64,000 bases of DNA, taken from the NCBI GenBank assembly GCA_008508345.1, contig QNGE01003315.1, positions 16,992 to 80,991 of the forward strand. The letters run 5' to 3'. Source of the DNA: Paragonimus westermani. Taxonomy: Eukaryota; Platyhelminthes; Trematoda; Plagiorchiida; Troglotrematidae. Below are positions 33,801 to 47,700 of the stretch, piece by piece (position 1 is the stretch's first letter; the number at the start of each line of letters is the position of its first letter). The notes beneath the pieces are model-generated. The model had not been told where the DNA came from. It did no database searches and worked only from the letters and a program-made list of their open reading frames with translations. The position numbers were made by a program, and so were the translations under genes.

Positions 33801-36800
33801 TGCCCATAAAGAACTGTAAAAGCACTCACTCTTTCAACCGGAAAACCTTGTTCACCGAAGCATTTGCATTTAATTTCTGCAGAGGTATGAACTCGCAAGA
33901 GTCCCGAATGACAGCTAATAGAGTAGATGAACTGTTTTTTTCAACAGTCACAATTCTCTCCAAATAAAACATGTATTGCGATTTCAATAGCGACGTTGTA
34001 TTATTCTCTCCTGTACGCGTTCCCTCGTGAGCTTAAAAGATCTTACAATTATTTCCCCAACAAAGCTACAATAGCTGTCGCCTTATTCTGCCCTGTTGAT
34101 GTTCGTCTTTGTTACGCAACGTGAGCTGTTTTCTGTCTGTTAATATTCACTGACGAACAGCAACAGTCACCATTATTGTAATGCGATCAGCCATTATAGA
34201 CATCAACATGAATAATAAGCACGTAAATTGACGTTCACTTCATCGCTAAAAAGGTTTTGACGAGTGCCTGAAATTTCAATACACCATCGACCTCAATCAT
34301 GGTCAACATCGTGAAGTATTCTATTGCTACGATGATCCATCCAAATTTTTCCTTGGATTACTGCATCTGGGAGACATTTTTTGTCCATTCAGATAAAGGT
34401 GCGTCTCCTATTGACCTATACGAAGGCAGGAGAGAAGAGCCGGCCATTCACTTGAGAAATGACTTCTGTCAAATTAAAACTGAAACACACTGAAACAGTC
34501 ACTGACTGTGTTGGAAACAAAGGCTGCCCTGATAACTTGGGATTGTTAAAACAACTAGCCGGTTGTAATTTTGATTCTTCGAAAACTGATTTTACTGTTG
34601 AGAAAGTTAGTCCCAATTCGATTCTATTTAAAAACGCTTCTCTAACATAACATCTATAGATGTGTTGTTAAGAAACCATCTGGACAACCGTTTAACAGTC
34701 AGGCTAGCACAAGAAGCTCAAGTCATTAAAACCAAGTAAACTGACCAGACGTGTTCCATGGTTTACCAAATGAATACTCTAAAATCTTAGAGCAGCCGTT
34801 AGAATACCCGTATCCTCAATGCTTCGCTGGAAACCGTTAGCCTAACAGCTGGAGAACTGCTTGCATTGCACCATCCTGAGGTGAGTTTGCTCCAAAATTC
34901 CGACGTCAAAAGCTTTCGAAAAAGAAACATCTAACGCATTAAAAAGAATCACTCTATCTGCCGCAGTTTATAAGCCAAAGAAGACGCCGGTGTCCTTCGA
35001 ACTCATTCTATTATACCGTCAGTACATAGAAATTGTTGACGAATTCCTAGTTATGTTCCTAGTCACAAACACAGTTACAGTTATACCGAAAGAAGAAACA
35101 ACATTTGCTTTTAAAGAGCCCAGACTGCAATCAATTTCAGTTATTCTTCTTCATGGATGTTTTAATCAAAGTGACCAATCCATCGGTTTTAATTCACTAA
35201 CGTTATGCTGATTTTTAAAGCACAGCGAGCATAGCTTATCGATTGGGCCCCTCGAATCATCACTCAGAGTTATTGTTCTACCGGGACTAGTAACGAGAAA
35301 ATGGTACTGAGTTTATCTGAGGAAAGTATAAATGTGATCGTTTAAACCAAACTCTCCGATCTAACCTGAATCACAAACCTCAGCATTCCACAGTTTTGCT
35401 TGGTTTGGAACGACGGCGGGTTGAAAAAGACACGCCACTTTCATGCGTAATCAACGTTTACTCACAAGTCGATACAAATATTTCGCTTCTCCATCGGCTT
35501 AAAATGAACTCAGAACTGTCCTACATACTCTTGTTTATATTACCGAATCCATCTAGAAAAATACCTAACACCTGTCCTAGCATGCAATCCGGTAAACGCC
35601 TTTGCAAATTCTCACATCTGGCACACAATATTGAGCATAGGCTACGGTCACTCCATATCTGTTCGAAAATCGATAATCCCCTCAGAAAGCAATTCCCTTG
35701 TACAAAGTAAGCGTTACACACTTCAACTTCTTTGGAAAGTTTGACACTGGACTAACTAATTTTTGTAACTCTGTTCTAAAAAATACTTTCTGCTGCTTGG
35801 TTCGTCATTGCTTCCTGACGACTAACTTCCAGTCATTTGTGTTTGCGCAAGAGTTATGCGAACCTGTGAACCAATAAACCTGCTCTTCTCTAAAGCGTTT
35901 TTAAGATATATAGAATTAATACAATCTATTACTCGTTTCTGTGAAATTATCGTAAATGGTGGTTATGCGAAGCTGTCAGGAGTAGCTACAGTGAATTTAC
36001 TGGCTTGAGATGTGTTACTTTTCGTGTAACTACTTGAAGGTGTCATCTTGAAACGTGTAAAACCTGGAAACGCTGCGCTCTCACAGGTGAATGATTGCCC
36101 TCCAAATGTCTGGAGGATCGGAGTTTCGAGCAACTAAATGCAGAACTTTGGGCGGTCAATATACGGTTGAAATGAGATCCGCCACCATTTTCTATTCATA
36201 ATCGGATGAGTGTCGATCATGAATGTTCTGAAAATAAGCGGCCTTGTACTTTTGTTTGATCTTATTGTTGAGTGTCAGTAATTTTAGTTGGTGAATAATC
36301 GTCCCTGCCTTGACAAGACTGTTGGTTCACTTCACCTGCGTAAAGGAAACAGCTCCTTAAGGGTTTCATGGTTTCCTGATTCTACCTTTGTTCAAAAACA
36401 AAGGGTACTCTTGAGGTATTGATGGTTATCAGGCCTGCTAGACAGTGGCATGAAGATTCTGACAAGAATTCCACAAAAACCAACTCATCGCCAAGGGTCT
36501 ACAATTTAAGGTTATTGGAGGTTGCTGTAGATTTCATACGAGTCACATGACGACCGTTGGCCACCAACAGATTTAGGATACTTGTTGTGGACACAGCCAG
36601 TAACTGTAGGTTCCGCTAGGGTATTTGACTCCACGAGTCATTGAGCACTGGTAAATTTGGACGTCATTCGACGCATTTCACTTTGGATGAAATGTTGCGA
36701 ATAAGCTGAACAATAAGGGAGGGATTGTGTGGACTAAGCTAAGATAAGATTTATACTGTCACTGGTAAGATGCAAAGCTGTCCTAGCCTCAACCCTATTA

Positions 36801-37382
36801 ACTTTATACTCGACCACAATGTTAACTAGGAGTACGAGTTTCAAGTTAAATACCAGGGAGATCTTCCTCTGCTTGATGTTAGGCGCTTCAGAGCTCGAGT
36901 TCGGCAACGCGACTTGGTGAATTGCGTGCTGTACATGTCAAGAGAAATTTCAGTAAGTGACTTCGGTTTTCGCAATCGCACACGCAAAATTGGTTTGGAC
37001 AAAACAAGTGAGGAATTTACATTCTCTCAGCCTTTTCTAAGTGTAGGTACTTGACACATACCGGTAACCCACGTCATTGGAGACATTGTGGATAGCGGCT
37101 TAGACCTCTGCTAGTTTGACAGCAACCTGTTGACAGAGCTGTCCATGGGTTGAGAATTGCGAACTCATAAGGTGAAGGTAAGCTCTGTTATCAGGCGTCT
37201 AGAAAGTCATGTCTGGGAGAACCACAACGTGAAAATTAAGACCGAGGTACACGTTTAAAGCTCAACGATGCTGTTTGACCTGGTGTGAAATGGTAAAGCT
37301 TATGCACTGTCACAGGAATGTGCGGTATATGAGCTACTTCTGTCTAAAGTGTCTACAAAGCACCTTTAATATTCGATGGTCG
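30802..37382. other. gene-poor stretch, nothing recognised
   Basis: No coding family, RNA gene or clear transposon. The longest frames (33617-33967, 116 codons; 35396-35710, 104 codons) have no motif. The end part, about 36300-37380, may be upstream LINE sequence too decayed to read, since a LINE fragment follows. Confidence 0.5.
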
Positions 37383-37575
37383 AACATGTTTTCGGACGCA
37401 AATAATTCGACAGCAGACAGGGATTCGGCTGAATCCATGTTGATGCTCTACTAGTTCGTTGATTGAGACATGTCCGTAAAATGAGCCACGAACGAATTTT
37501 GAAACGTCTACTGTTAAAGCAACTGAAAGTTGATGGGCAAAATCCCGGTTGTCAGATGCTACGAAACCCTAATTT
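37383..37575 (+). pseudogene. second LINE C-terminal fragment
   Basis: The same family region as 6400-6616. RSNMFSD and ESMLML precede two stops and a frameshift; then LRHVRKMSHERILKRLLLKQLKVDGQNPG follows the 'L R.. HV RM . . R I . K . L . . . L . . . . . NPG' pattern (37463-37560). It is interrupted several times and cannot be functional. Confidence 0.55.
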
Positions 37576-37989
37576 TGTTCAAGTAAGTATTTCACAGTGT
37601 AAAGCTGACTTTATAACTCAAAAGAGTGGAGCGTTTAACCGGAAACTCTGGTGAGATAAAGCCTGCACAACCATCCAGTTGGCGTTCAGTGAACGACAGC
37701 TGGGCAGTCGTGACATCTAGCAAGCTGTAGGCAAAGGCACTGCAGGCGACTTAAGTCGTGATCACACGAACATTTGGTGAGGCGACGAATGCGGCGGTGA
37801 ATGCACTGGTCTTATCGGATTGTTGGGTTAACAAATTTCCCAAAACATACCGCCCGTGGTGAAATAAAGATTGTGTTGAACACTAATGAGTTATGTTGAG
37901 TAAATATTTCCCACTTTAGTTAACCTGTGGTTCAGATCATTTGACAGACCACCCTATCTCCTACCCAGAAGCCTGATACATAGTGTTCT

Positions 37990-38375
37990 TTATCTTCTCC
38001 CTCTTTCAAGGTTGTTGGTTCACTGAAGCAAACGTTTTTGACCGGTGTATTGGCTCGAACCTAAATTTCTCTTCTTTTTAGTCCCATACAGATAACTGTC
38101 ATACTGAGCTTCTTCTGGTCTTATTTCTTTCAACGTCTTTCCTGCTAGCATGAGTCTCATCAGCAGAGCCTCTATTTTTCATTCTGAAGGAAGTGAGGGT
38201 TTCGCTTCCATACTATCTGCTTAACCAGCAGTGGCCATCTGGAACACCACTCACTTATATCCCGCCATTATTCTTTCGAGTTTACACTGTTTACTGCGTG
38301 TGTGTGTGTGTGTGAAGCCGCAAGTGGTACAGCACATGCCGCTGGTGGTGGTGATTATGCGAAATCTCGGCAACA
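37990..38375 (+). repeat. LINE-associated downstream repeat, copy B (weak)
   Basis: The sequence keeps the order of landmarks seen in copy A: TTCATTCTGAAGGAAG near 38175, ACCAGCAGTGGCCATCTGGA near 38225, and GTGTG..GAAGCCGCAAGTGG near 38312, at about the same distance from a LINE fragment. Identity is low and the edges are uncertain. Confidence 0.4.
38298..38314. repeat. (GT)n microsatellite
   Basis: Seventeen bases of alternating G and T, inside repeat copy B. Confidence 0.9.
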
Positions 38376-38814
38376 ACGCTATCCATTTATAAGCACTATA
38401 TTATGAGTGAACCACTTAAACCAGATCTCGGTAGAAACGTCGTTTCTCCCCTTTCCTAGTATCGCCGGCATACCACAGGCATCATTGATGTGGTGAATAA
38501 ATGAGAAAATCCGTGAGAACAGACAACCATTATCTCCAAATTGGGAACTCATCAGGTCCACCATATTACTCACCAGTAATACAACTTTGGGGCTTAACAA
38601 CCACGTTGGTTTATTTTAAAAAGACGGTCTGTGAAATCAGAATCGAATGTCAGTACTCTTGATGACTTATCAAATCCTATATGAAATGATGACTTCAGTG
38701 GGTAATTAGGTCCAGATGTAAAACTTTCGGAGCTACTGACTCAATTCCGTGTGTTAGCTGGCACGGGAACTGACATCTTTTGGTAGGCTGTTTTTACGCC
38801 CGTTAAACACAGGT

Positions 38815-38948
38815 AAAACAGGAATTCTGATGGTTGGGAACAGCGGTGGTGCTGTTGTTTGTAGCTCGGGTTGATGGTTTTGGTATTGATATGTTCGCCG
38901 NCCTAAATGCCAAGCTCGGCGAACATATCAATACCAAAACAGGAATTC
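38815..38948. repeat. perfect short palindrome and direct repeat around an N
   Basis: Bases 38877-38900 and 38917-38940 are perfect 24-base reverse complements around a loop holding the N at 38901. AAAACAGGAATTC occurs both at 38815-38827 and 38936-38948. An unresolved base between perfect arms points to an assembly join, not natural sequence. Confidence 0.8.
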
Positions 38949-39729
38949 GTCTAAACTAGGTTACTTTAAAATATCAACTCTGCTACACAACTTATCAATA
39001 ATGTGGTGATAGAATGGCCGAAGTTTTGACTAAAACAATTCAAAAACACCGCTTTTTTGGTTTGATTAATGTTCTAAGTTAGCACACACTCCTTTCTATA
39101 ATCCACCCTCAGGCCGGTAAATTTACATAAACAGTTGTCAGGATTAGATCAAGCTACCGATCAAAATCATTATAGAGAAAATAGCTCACTGGTCAATCAG
39201 TTGGCGATGGGTCCATTACTTCGCGCCTTAACATTGGTTCAACCGCGTAGGCTGGCTATGGAACTAACCGACTTATAGCTATGGTAGAAGTAAAGCCTAA
39301 ACGAATCGCATTTGACAAAACACGACTTAATTAAACAGCCTGATTCCAATATATCCGGCGGTAGAGAGTGTCTTCATTCGGAGGGTCTTTGAGGAATTAA
39401 ATCACTCAAAAAGGTGCGTACACTTCCAATTTACAGCTTGATCGTATCACACCTGATATGTTTTCTGTCGGCGCAGTAAGCCAACAGATTGACGTTTGAT
39501 ACCCGCTTGTCATCTTGAAATGTTGGTCCACTACTAGCAGAATCCGTATCAACAGTGTTTATTTGCCTACTGAAAATTTGGAAACAGATCACGACTACAC
39601 CTATCTTTAACGATGGACGCGGAGAAATCGCAGCAAAATGTCGGCGAGTTAACTTACTTTCAATAATCTTCACAGAAGTTAAATACGTACTGTATGATAT
39701 TATCTAGGCCTAGATAGCATATTCTAATG

Positions 39730-40797
39730 TGGTCACCGACGATCAGCGTAGCCGACAGAAGAGATTTTTTCACTTCAGAAAGATACCCATTACTCATGAA
39801 TCATGTACGAAGGCTAACGGATCAACAATGGCCGTGGACGTGATCCACCTTAATACTTTCAAGGTCTTAGAGTTGATCGCTCCATCGTGTCAGGGATACT
39901 CCATAACTCTAAGCTATGTGAACAGTCACGCGGTTGACAGTAGTGATACCTCATCGAACGTAGGTCCAACGTCAAGGTGAATGGACAGCTATTAGATTGG
40001 CGTCCTGTCAGCTGCCGAGTTCCAAAAGGATCTAGCATAAAACCCTCAGTATCCTTTCTTATCGTTTTCAAAAGGACCAGCACCGTCAGAATACTGATTC
40101 TAATTTCCATCTACGATACAAAACGCTGGCGGGTTGTATATGTTCCAAATGATGTGGACAAGTGAATAGTAGAAAATCACATACTGCACATGTCATGCAT
40201 ATTCAACACCAAAGTTGTGTTGACTACAACCTTGGCGACACTAAGCCACATGTATCCGTGTGTGAACGGGCAAGTTAAGTCTGTTTGCAAGTTTCACAGT
40301 AGTGACCAGAAGAAGTACCAGTGATATTGCATCCCTTGAGAAGAATTCTTGAAATTTCCTCATCAGCGGCCTTCATAATCTGTCCATACCAGCAGACGAA
40401 TATGCATGCCTGTCACCCTTAACTCATAAAATATATGGCACTTAGCGAATGTTTTCAGGGAGGAAACACTAAAACAATTATGCGCTCAAAACTTCTCCCA
40501 CGCACAAAGACTATCGGAATTAGGTCAATCTCCTATGAACTACTGACACGTCATGACAAGCTTCCTATTCACTTACAAACACCCTATAACAAAATTCATC
40601 CCTCTCCAGATATCCTGTCACTAATTAGAGGTGAAAGTTTAGCTAGTCACTCTCAGAAATTGAATCATGGCATCGAGAGGTCACACTACAGAGAGAACCG
40701 CTTCATAGTTGAATTTTCTCTTCATTGGAACACCCGACCTTACTTTGTAGTCACGGATGAATCGGTCGAGATCCTTCATAAGTTGTTCGATCCGTAG
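39730..40797 (+). pseudogene. CR1-like LINE remnant: reverse transcriptase to C-terminus
   Basis: Three blocks in order match CR1/jockey-type LINEs. At about 39820-39870 a VDVIHL..FKV segment recalls 'VDVIYLDFSKAFD'. At 39965-40165, VKVNGQLLDWRPVSCRVPKGS recalls 'V.VNG..S.W..V.SGVPQGS', followed by YDTKRWRVV..PNDVD, which recalls 'DDTK.W'. At 40625-40797, LASHSQKL, RSHYRENRF, HWNTRPYFVV and ESVEI recall the C-terminal 'RGHS.KL..R..R..FF..R....WN.LP..VV'. The catalytic region is lost, stops and frameshifts separate the blocks, and the 5' half is absent. Confidence 0.7.
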
Positions 40798-41772
40798 TAG
40801 CCTATTGGCATCACATGTCTTCCGTTGTTCGAGATCGCTCCCAAAAGTCAATGCCTGTACATAGGTCACTAGAGGTCGTTTCAATGTTCGCTGCTGTTAT
40901 GATTACAGTCAGAATCTTCAGTGAAGCTTTCTTTCGGTCACTTCCACTCTCCTTTAATTCATATTAACTGACCGCCTGGCACATTATTCCCAACTATGAT
41001 AAATGATTAGAGCATAAGCAAACACTGAAAATTTCACACGTTGTGGTCTCATCAGTTCATAATCTGAACGGTAAAAATTCATAATACCTTTCGAATGGTA
41101 ATCAAGGAACAATAAAATTAGAAGAGCAACTTTTACTAAACTAGTTTTCGTATCAAGATGGAACAGTATACACAACATCGCGTAGACAGTTCATAAATGA
41201 TCGCCTTACACATACAATTGAAGTGGGGCTTACCGCGAGCTATCTATTTGGCTTGAGTGTCTGTCAGCTGATTTTATCCTGGGGTACTTTAGTTAGTGCA
41301 AAATCCTTAACATTTGTGTTCGTAACTTTACGGTCAATTCCGTTCCTTGTGTCATGTAACAGTAATACTTCGATTACGTGGAAATTCCTGTTTTGATGGA
41401 TGATGTATACAGATCACAGAAACGGAATAAAATATGGTGGTTTACAAGTAGCAGTGAAATTCCTCGAGGCTTTTCGCACTCTACTAAGAATGTAAACGGC
41501 TTCGAATTATTCAGTGGAGTCAAACCTTTCAATCTGTGTACACGGCTTGAAAAGACTAAAGTCTCCTGAAGTGTTGTTATAAGACAAATCTGTGATACAG
41601 CATTAGATTCAACTCTTCAACACTGCTGCGATTCTCCAATAAGCTGCCTGTTCGAACTCTTATTCAGTTACGATGGAACAAATGGAAAGGCGAATTTTTT
41701 ACCTTACATTAAGAAGTATTTTCTAGGCTGATAAGTTGAAGCCAATATCATGCCAGGAATTGCCACCCCTGA

Positions 41773-42000
41773 TTACAGCTCAGTCATTAGTTCCAACAGA
41801 ACCAATTAAACTTCAGAACACACAATTCCGGTTTCCTGAATTCTTGCTTTTCGTAAACATGTAAACAAAAGGTTAAACTGAAGAAACCCCACAACCTACA
41901 GAGTGGATGGCATTGTACATTCGTGAGCACTGATATCACGATAGTGTATGTAAGTATTGACGGCTGCTCTGCAAACCTGACGAGATCGTGACCTAACCGT
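41773..42000 (+). repeat. left arm of a long inverted repeat
   Basis: About 227 bases whose reverse complement lies at 44527-44753 with roughly 12 differences. No coding content or known family; spacer 2.5 kb. Confidence 0.9.
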
Positions 42001-44526
42001 TTGTGTTTGTGTGACTGTTGATTCTCGTGTTTATCTTCACCATGTACACTTAACCTTAATACACAAACTCACAGACTGCAATGTGTATCCGATGAAATGC
42101 AGCGAAATGTGCTCGTGAGTTACTTTGTGAAAAAACGTTTTCTGACTCCTATGTTTAATTGAGCAATTTTGACACCTGACAGTGTGGTACGGTGTGTGTG
42201 TGGTAGAGGAGACGCTATCCCTAATGGGATGTACAAATAAAGGATTGTGACAAGAAAATTCAGTTAACCTGAATACTGATAGTATCACACAAATTAATGT
42301 ACTTGACAGACCATAAAACGAAAGAAGGCAACATGACTGTAGACCAGATAGCACGAGTGGAAGTGTGGATACGTTTTTCTTATTCTGGTGAATTACAGTG
42401 CACTATATATCCATAAGTACAGAGATAAGACGTGTTTTGCTTGTGTATTTGATGAGAGAAAACGAAACGTTAAAATATCAAAACATCTGCCTTTTTACTG
42501 CACCTCTGAAGTTGTTACAGGGAACACAGTATTTCAAATAATATATAAGTACTCTGTCGTTCGACCGGAAAATTAAACCGGATTCGTACTCAACCGAAAC
42601 AAATACAACTTTACAAACTTTGGTCGAAAAATAAGCGGATTCTGATTGTTTCGTTCACACTACAACTCACGTGTTTCAGTCAAACTGGTCCATTCAACAA
42701 TTAGAGGCGAACAGTTATAAAACCTTGTTGCTATTGTTTGCATGTGGCACTACTTTTGAGGTGGTGTAGAAATTGCTGTTTCGCTGAAGTCAACTTAATA
42801 GACCATTGCGACCGGCGAACGTTCTTACCTTAGTCCGAACTGCTAAAGCAACCTCTTGTTTCACTTTAACCTTCAACCTGAGCATTTCACTCCGAAATAG
42901 ATTAGACCGTGAGAACTACAGACTATTTTTGTAAGTTCAACGAACACAGTGAACCGATAGGTAGACGTACGTGTGTGAAATGCCGGGGTTTTGTCTGAAA
43001 ATGCCAGTCCTAAAAAGAAAAGACAATTTCACAGACATGCAGCTGGAAGAGGTAACGGTTGCACTAGGGTGTAAGGAGCCCCTTTTCAAGCAAATCAAGT
43101 AGGGCGCAGTATATTGAGATTAGTGTACCCTAAGTAGTGTTCTGATTAGTCTTAAATTACTCAATTGTTTGCTTAGACATTTGTGCCTCCAATGAACCAC
43201 CATCTTAGGCGGAAAACCTAACACATTAAGACTGTTGTCGGTTTTCCAAGCAAGTTGTTATTTGGTGGATATAAGCTCTTATACATTTTATCAACAAGCC
43301 ATTCAGAACGGTAATCTTCTAGTGTACATAGCGCTGTTGAATATCATTGTTCTCACGATACCATTGTTTCACAGTGTGTCACAAACAAATGAAAACTATT
43401 CATAATCTGAAGCTTGTTAATAATGAACAGTAATACGTATAAAAAAGAATGTCAAGTGCAGATGGAAATAGTCTCGACGTAATGGGCTACTGAAACCAAA
43501 ACCAGTGATGTTATCGCACGAAAACAGTGACCCAGTTGGTCCAATCAATAATTTCAAGTTACGCTTGTTTAGAAGGTCGCAAATCTTATGCTCAAACTTG
43601 TCAGCCAGCGTCATGTACACAAGTGTGGCTCAAGTAACCCATCAAGCTATCGTTGTTCTAAACGCATAACTGGTATGCATGTAATTATGTTCAGACGCTC
43701 TTTGTCCATATTTGCCTGGTGCTGGAAGTCTGCTTGTTTTACGCTGGTCATTGTTGATGAATCATTACTTAGACGTTCCTTCTAACCTGATGAACCAAGG
43801 ATGTTTCTCATTTGTAGGATATCCCCCACCAAATTTAGTACGAACCGTAGAGCATCACAGATTGCTCGTAACGAGATGTTTCTCACTCCCTGCTCGTAAA
43901 TTGAGGTTAAATGAAAGGTTTCTATTTAGACTTCATTATTTTGATGCATACAGTATTTTAAACGCAAAAAAGAACGAATTATTTCATTTTCGATAACTTG
44001 TACTTTCGTGAGTTACACATAAAGGATCTGCAACATGATGTGAAAACTGAAAATGTCCTTTCCCCACTAGAATACACCAACTTCACGGGCTTGTATTTTG
44101 TTGTACAGTGCTCCGTTAGTGCTAATTAGACACGTATGCTTTGTTTTATTCGTAATATGACAAATGGTGTTATGTGATTTGCACCAGCTAAATGTCAGAC
44201 ACTTCTTCTGCTGACAATAAACCCGAAACACGTGAATTGTGTTGTTAGATATTATATAGCAGTGCCATCACGCATTCCAATTTTTAATGTATAACACAAA
44301 CTTTAACCACGTAATTCGTATCAAGAAAGTATAACGTAAGGATCGTTCCAGAAATTTTCACAACACTGAAAACGTCATCCGAAAACAGATTTTTTTACCT
44401 TTAAGCTGAAAACTGATACATAAACTTAAACCCACTCGGAAGTGTAATTAACGTAATAGTCGTTTTGGGTTCGAAATTCCTATATTCAGAATTTTAGCGG
44501 TTCAGACTTTCGACCGCTCGTTAAAT
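42001..44526. other. spacer between the inverted arms
   Basis: No transposase or other recognisable coding sequence. The longest frames are about 100 codons without motifs. At 42217-42240 the sequence TCCCTAATGGGATG...AATAAAGG resembles the 3' tail of a LINE or SINE; the same 14 bases occur at 30026-30039 inside the MITE candidate. Confidence 0.5.
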
Positions 44527-44753
44527 CGTTGGGTCACAATCTCGTCAGGTTTGCAGAGCAGCCGTCAATACTTACATACACTGTCGTGATATCAGCGCTC
44601 ACGAATGTACAATGCCATCCACTCCGTAGGTTGTGGGGTTTCTTCAGTGTTACCTTTTGTTTACATGTTTACGAAAAGCAAGAATTCAGGAAACCGGAAT
44701 TGTGTGTTCTGAAGTTTAATTGGTTCTGTTGAAATTAATGACTGAGTTGTAAC
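44527..44753 (-). repeat. right arm of a long inverted repeat
   Basis: Reverse complement of 41773-42000 at about 95 % identity by eye. Confidence 0.9.
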
Positions 44754-47700
44754 CAAGACGGCGCTGACGTACTTACTCTTCTTGCCGTAGAATTGACTGC
44801 ACTGTTGGCGTCCTGAAAATAAAAACCTTGTGGTTGGTTTGCTCAGTTGTTATTGCGAGGCTTACGCTAGCGACTGATGCGATCCACATCTGTTCTCTGT
44901 TTTGACTGAGTAGACGAAATTAGACTGTCCGAACATTGAATATTTGAATGGCTCGCATCAGGGTAATCACACAGAGTTCACGGATGAACCATGCGTTAAC
45001 TAATTTTCCCAAACCACACGAATAGGTTCTTTCATCAATTTATTTAAACATTGCTAAAAATTTCCCGTTAGCATTTAAATTAACAATAGAATTAGAGAAA
45101 CCAAACTCCACAGTTGGTTTCGTGAAACAACGAACTTTATTGTATCAAGACTGTAAAGAGACATACTGCTAAATGCAAGGATTTCGTTTGTTTTCATCAG
45201 TCGATTACCTGAAACATTCGGTAATATAGGTTATGGGCAAGATGACGGAACGGTGAAATGAAGTAGTTGGCATTCTCTAAGTCATTGATAATCAAGCGTC
45301 ACCCACCGGCCGTTTGTTGGCAAAGCGTGCTGACGCAATCGATTTCGTTATCGTGGCAAGGAACCCTGATCGTACCAATGAGATATTCGTACACTCGGTT
45401 GTTTTGTCGCCATGAGCTTAATCTATATAACTAAATGCTTTGGACGGTCGACTGACGAAATTAAAGGAAATGCCTGTATTTCTCGATTTGTGTCTTCCTG
45501 CAATCTTAGCGAACTGGATAAAATCAATTCAATATATCAAAATTCATTAAAGTTAGTCCTGTATAAGAGGTATCCAAAAGATGCTTTTAGAACTGAACTC
45601 GAAGAGCCACTTTCGAAAATGTTATACCCAAGTCCCATTGGTACATCCATCCTTAGAGATTCCGATAATTTGTCCGATTTATTATGCCTTCGCCTCTAAC
45701 TTATCTGTAGTTTCTGAAAAGCCACCTAGTAATCGCATATCCACCAATCTACAAAGTTTTCGTGTAAAATGTTAAACAAGCATTGTGTAAATTGGAGTCT
45801 ACTGAGTTTTTGGAAGTAATTCCGGAACAGAAGGCAAAATTTTTACAGTAAGAAGCATACCTATAAATAACTGGACAAACGGAGAACTAGAGTCTGATGA
45901 CATTGTTAGTCGTAAAGTTCAGCCATAGGTTTATGATCTATTCTATATTAGAGCGGAGGGGTAAGGTGTAATTCCTACAGTATCTTTTATGTGTCTGACA
46001 ATAAAATCACCGCACAGTCTTGAGAAATTCCATGGAGAAATATGTTAAGTCCTAGACCGGGATTCATGGGGTAAGACTTACTTCCTTGTTGCATTTGGTA
46101 AACGAACCTCTCACTCATTCAGTGATGTTCTTCTGAACGCGGTTCTGAACACGGTTCGTCATCTATTTCAGAAAGATCAGGTTGGTTGTACAAATTATTG
46201 ATGGCTGTTAATATATTGATCACGATTACGTAATCTGTTCGGTCCGGACGTGGTCACCAGACCATAGAAGATTCAGCGTTTTGACGAAACGTTTTTGGAT
46301 AAATATTGGAGTGGAGAGTGAGCGGATGGCTGTGGTTTCTGCGACTGCCGACAATCAAAACAGGTCAGAAAACTGTAGACCACTCATTATATTTTCAGAT
46401 GCCTTATATTGATAATAATACTCCATAACAAATGCAGCACCTGGTGAGTAGTACCAGGAATATCAAAAATATCTTGACTCTTTCTGAAAGACTTCTTAAG
46501 ATGATGATCAAAAATGCTGACACATTTACAACAATGGTTTGAGAAATAACAAATAAGTGGTTCGTGAGCTATGTATTGATACGATCTTGTTGATTTAGTT
46601 ATCTGGAGGAAGGGGGAAGACTGGTAAACTCGTGTAGCACAACAACATAATATCACATCACTGGTTTTCAGGTCATTAGGGCAATTTTGTTTGCTCTCGT
46701 AAACTGGCTGGGGATTGAATCATATCTCGTAGGCGTGAATGTAGGTGGGAGTGCCAGCCGGAGCTGGACAGCACTGAAAAATAACGCAAGAATATGCATG
46801 ACTTGCAATGCAAGGGTACTGATGAAGATCGTACAGTCTGGTGACAGCAGTTACTTGAGTTCTATTAGAGTGTGTACCTGAGTGGTGATGGTATGTTTGT
46901 GGTTCGCTGTGGTTTCGATTTTTGGCCCCACTCTAAGGAAACTGGTCCACAAACGTGGTGTTGACCGACCGCCATAAGAATGGTATGATCCTATCGGAAG
47001 TATAATAAGTTAATTAGAACGCGTCAAGCATTTCATGATTCTAATGTTTCACGACGCTTACCACAAAACCGACCCTATACCACCGGTTCTATTTGTATTT
47101 GCACCAAAACGTCAACCGTCTGCGTTACGAAGCGACATCTATATCCACTCGGACACCAGTCACAAAAACATCGCTTGTAATTAGGGATTTGTACATAAAA
47201 CACAACCCCGTCCTTTATTTATACTCAAGTGAAGAGGTTACACATCCATTTAAGATTCTCTCGAACAGCGTATTCCTCACCCATCCACAAATTCAGGGTT
47301 AGCAGGCGTGATGTCATATCAACTTTGTTTGTTGAATGCACGCAGCAGCACTGCAAGATGCCAACACAGACAACATAATTACTGCATATGTTCAAGCAGA
47401 TTCAGCTTCAGTTTTGAGTTTCGTTCAATCACTAACTCAAACAATGCCTGTTTTTACGACGTGGTAAACATTAATTCTGAGGTGTGTGAACACGTTAGAA
47501 CGGCTGTCGAAATAAAATAGTTTCACACAATATTGGGAGAACTGCAAATGAAACAACACTCATCATTCATTCCAAATGTATATCAATTACGTGTCCAGGT
47601 ATTCAAGCAGGGGATAACGATAATCGCACAACTTAGCAAGGTCCACTCAAAATGGCTGAAAGTGAGTGAATCAGCTTACTAAGATAACCGAATCCAGATC

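Noticed and set aside
33617..33967. 116-codon frame
   Set aside because: No motif; an opposing frame covers the same bases; length within chance expectation.
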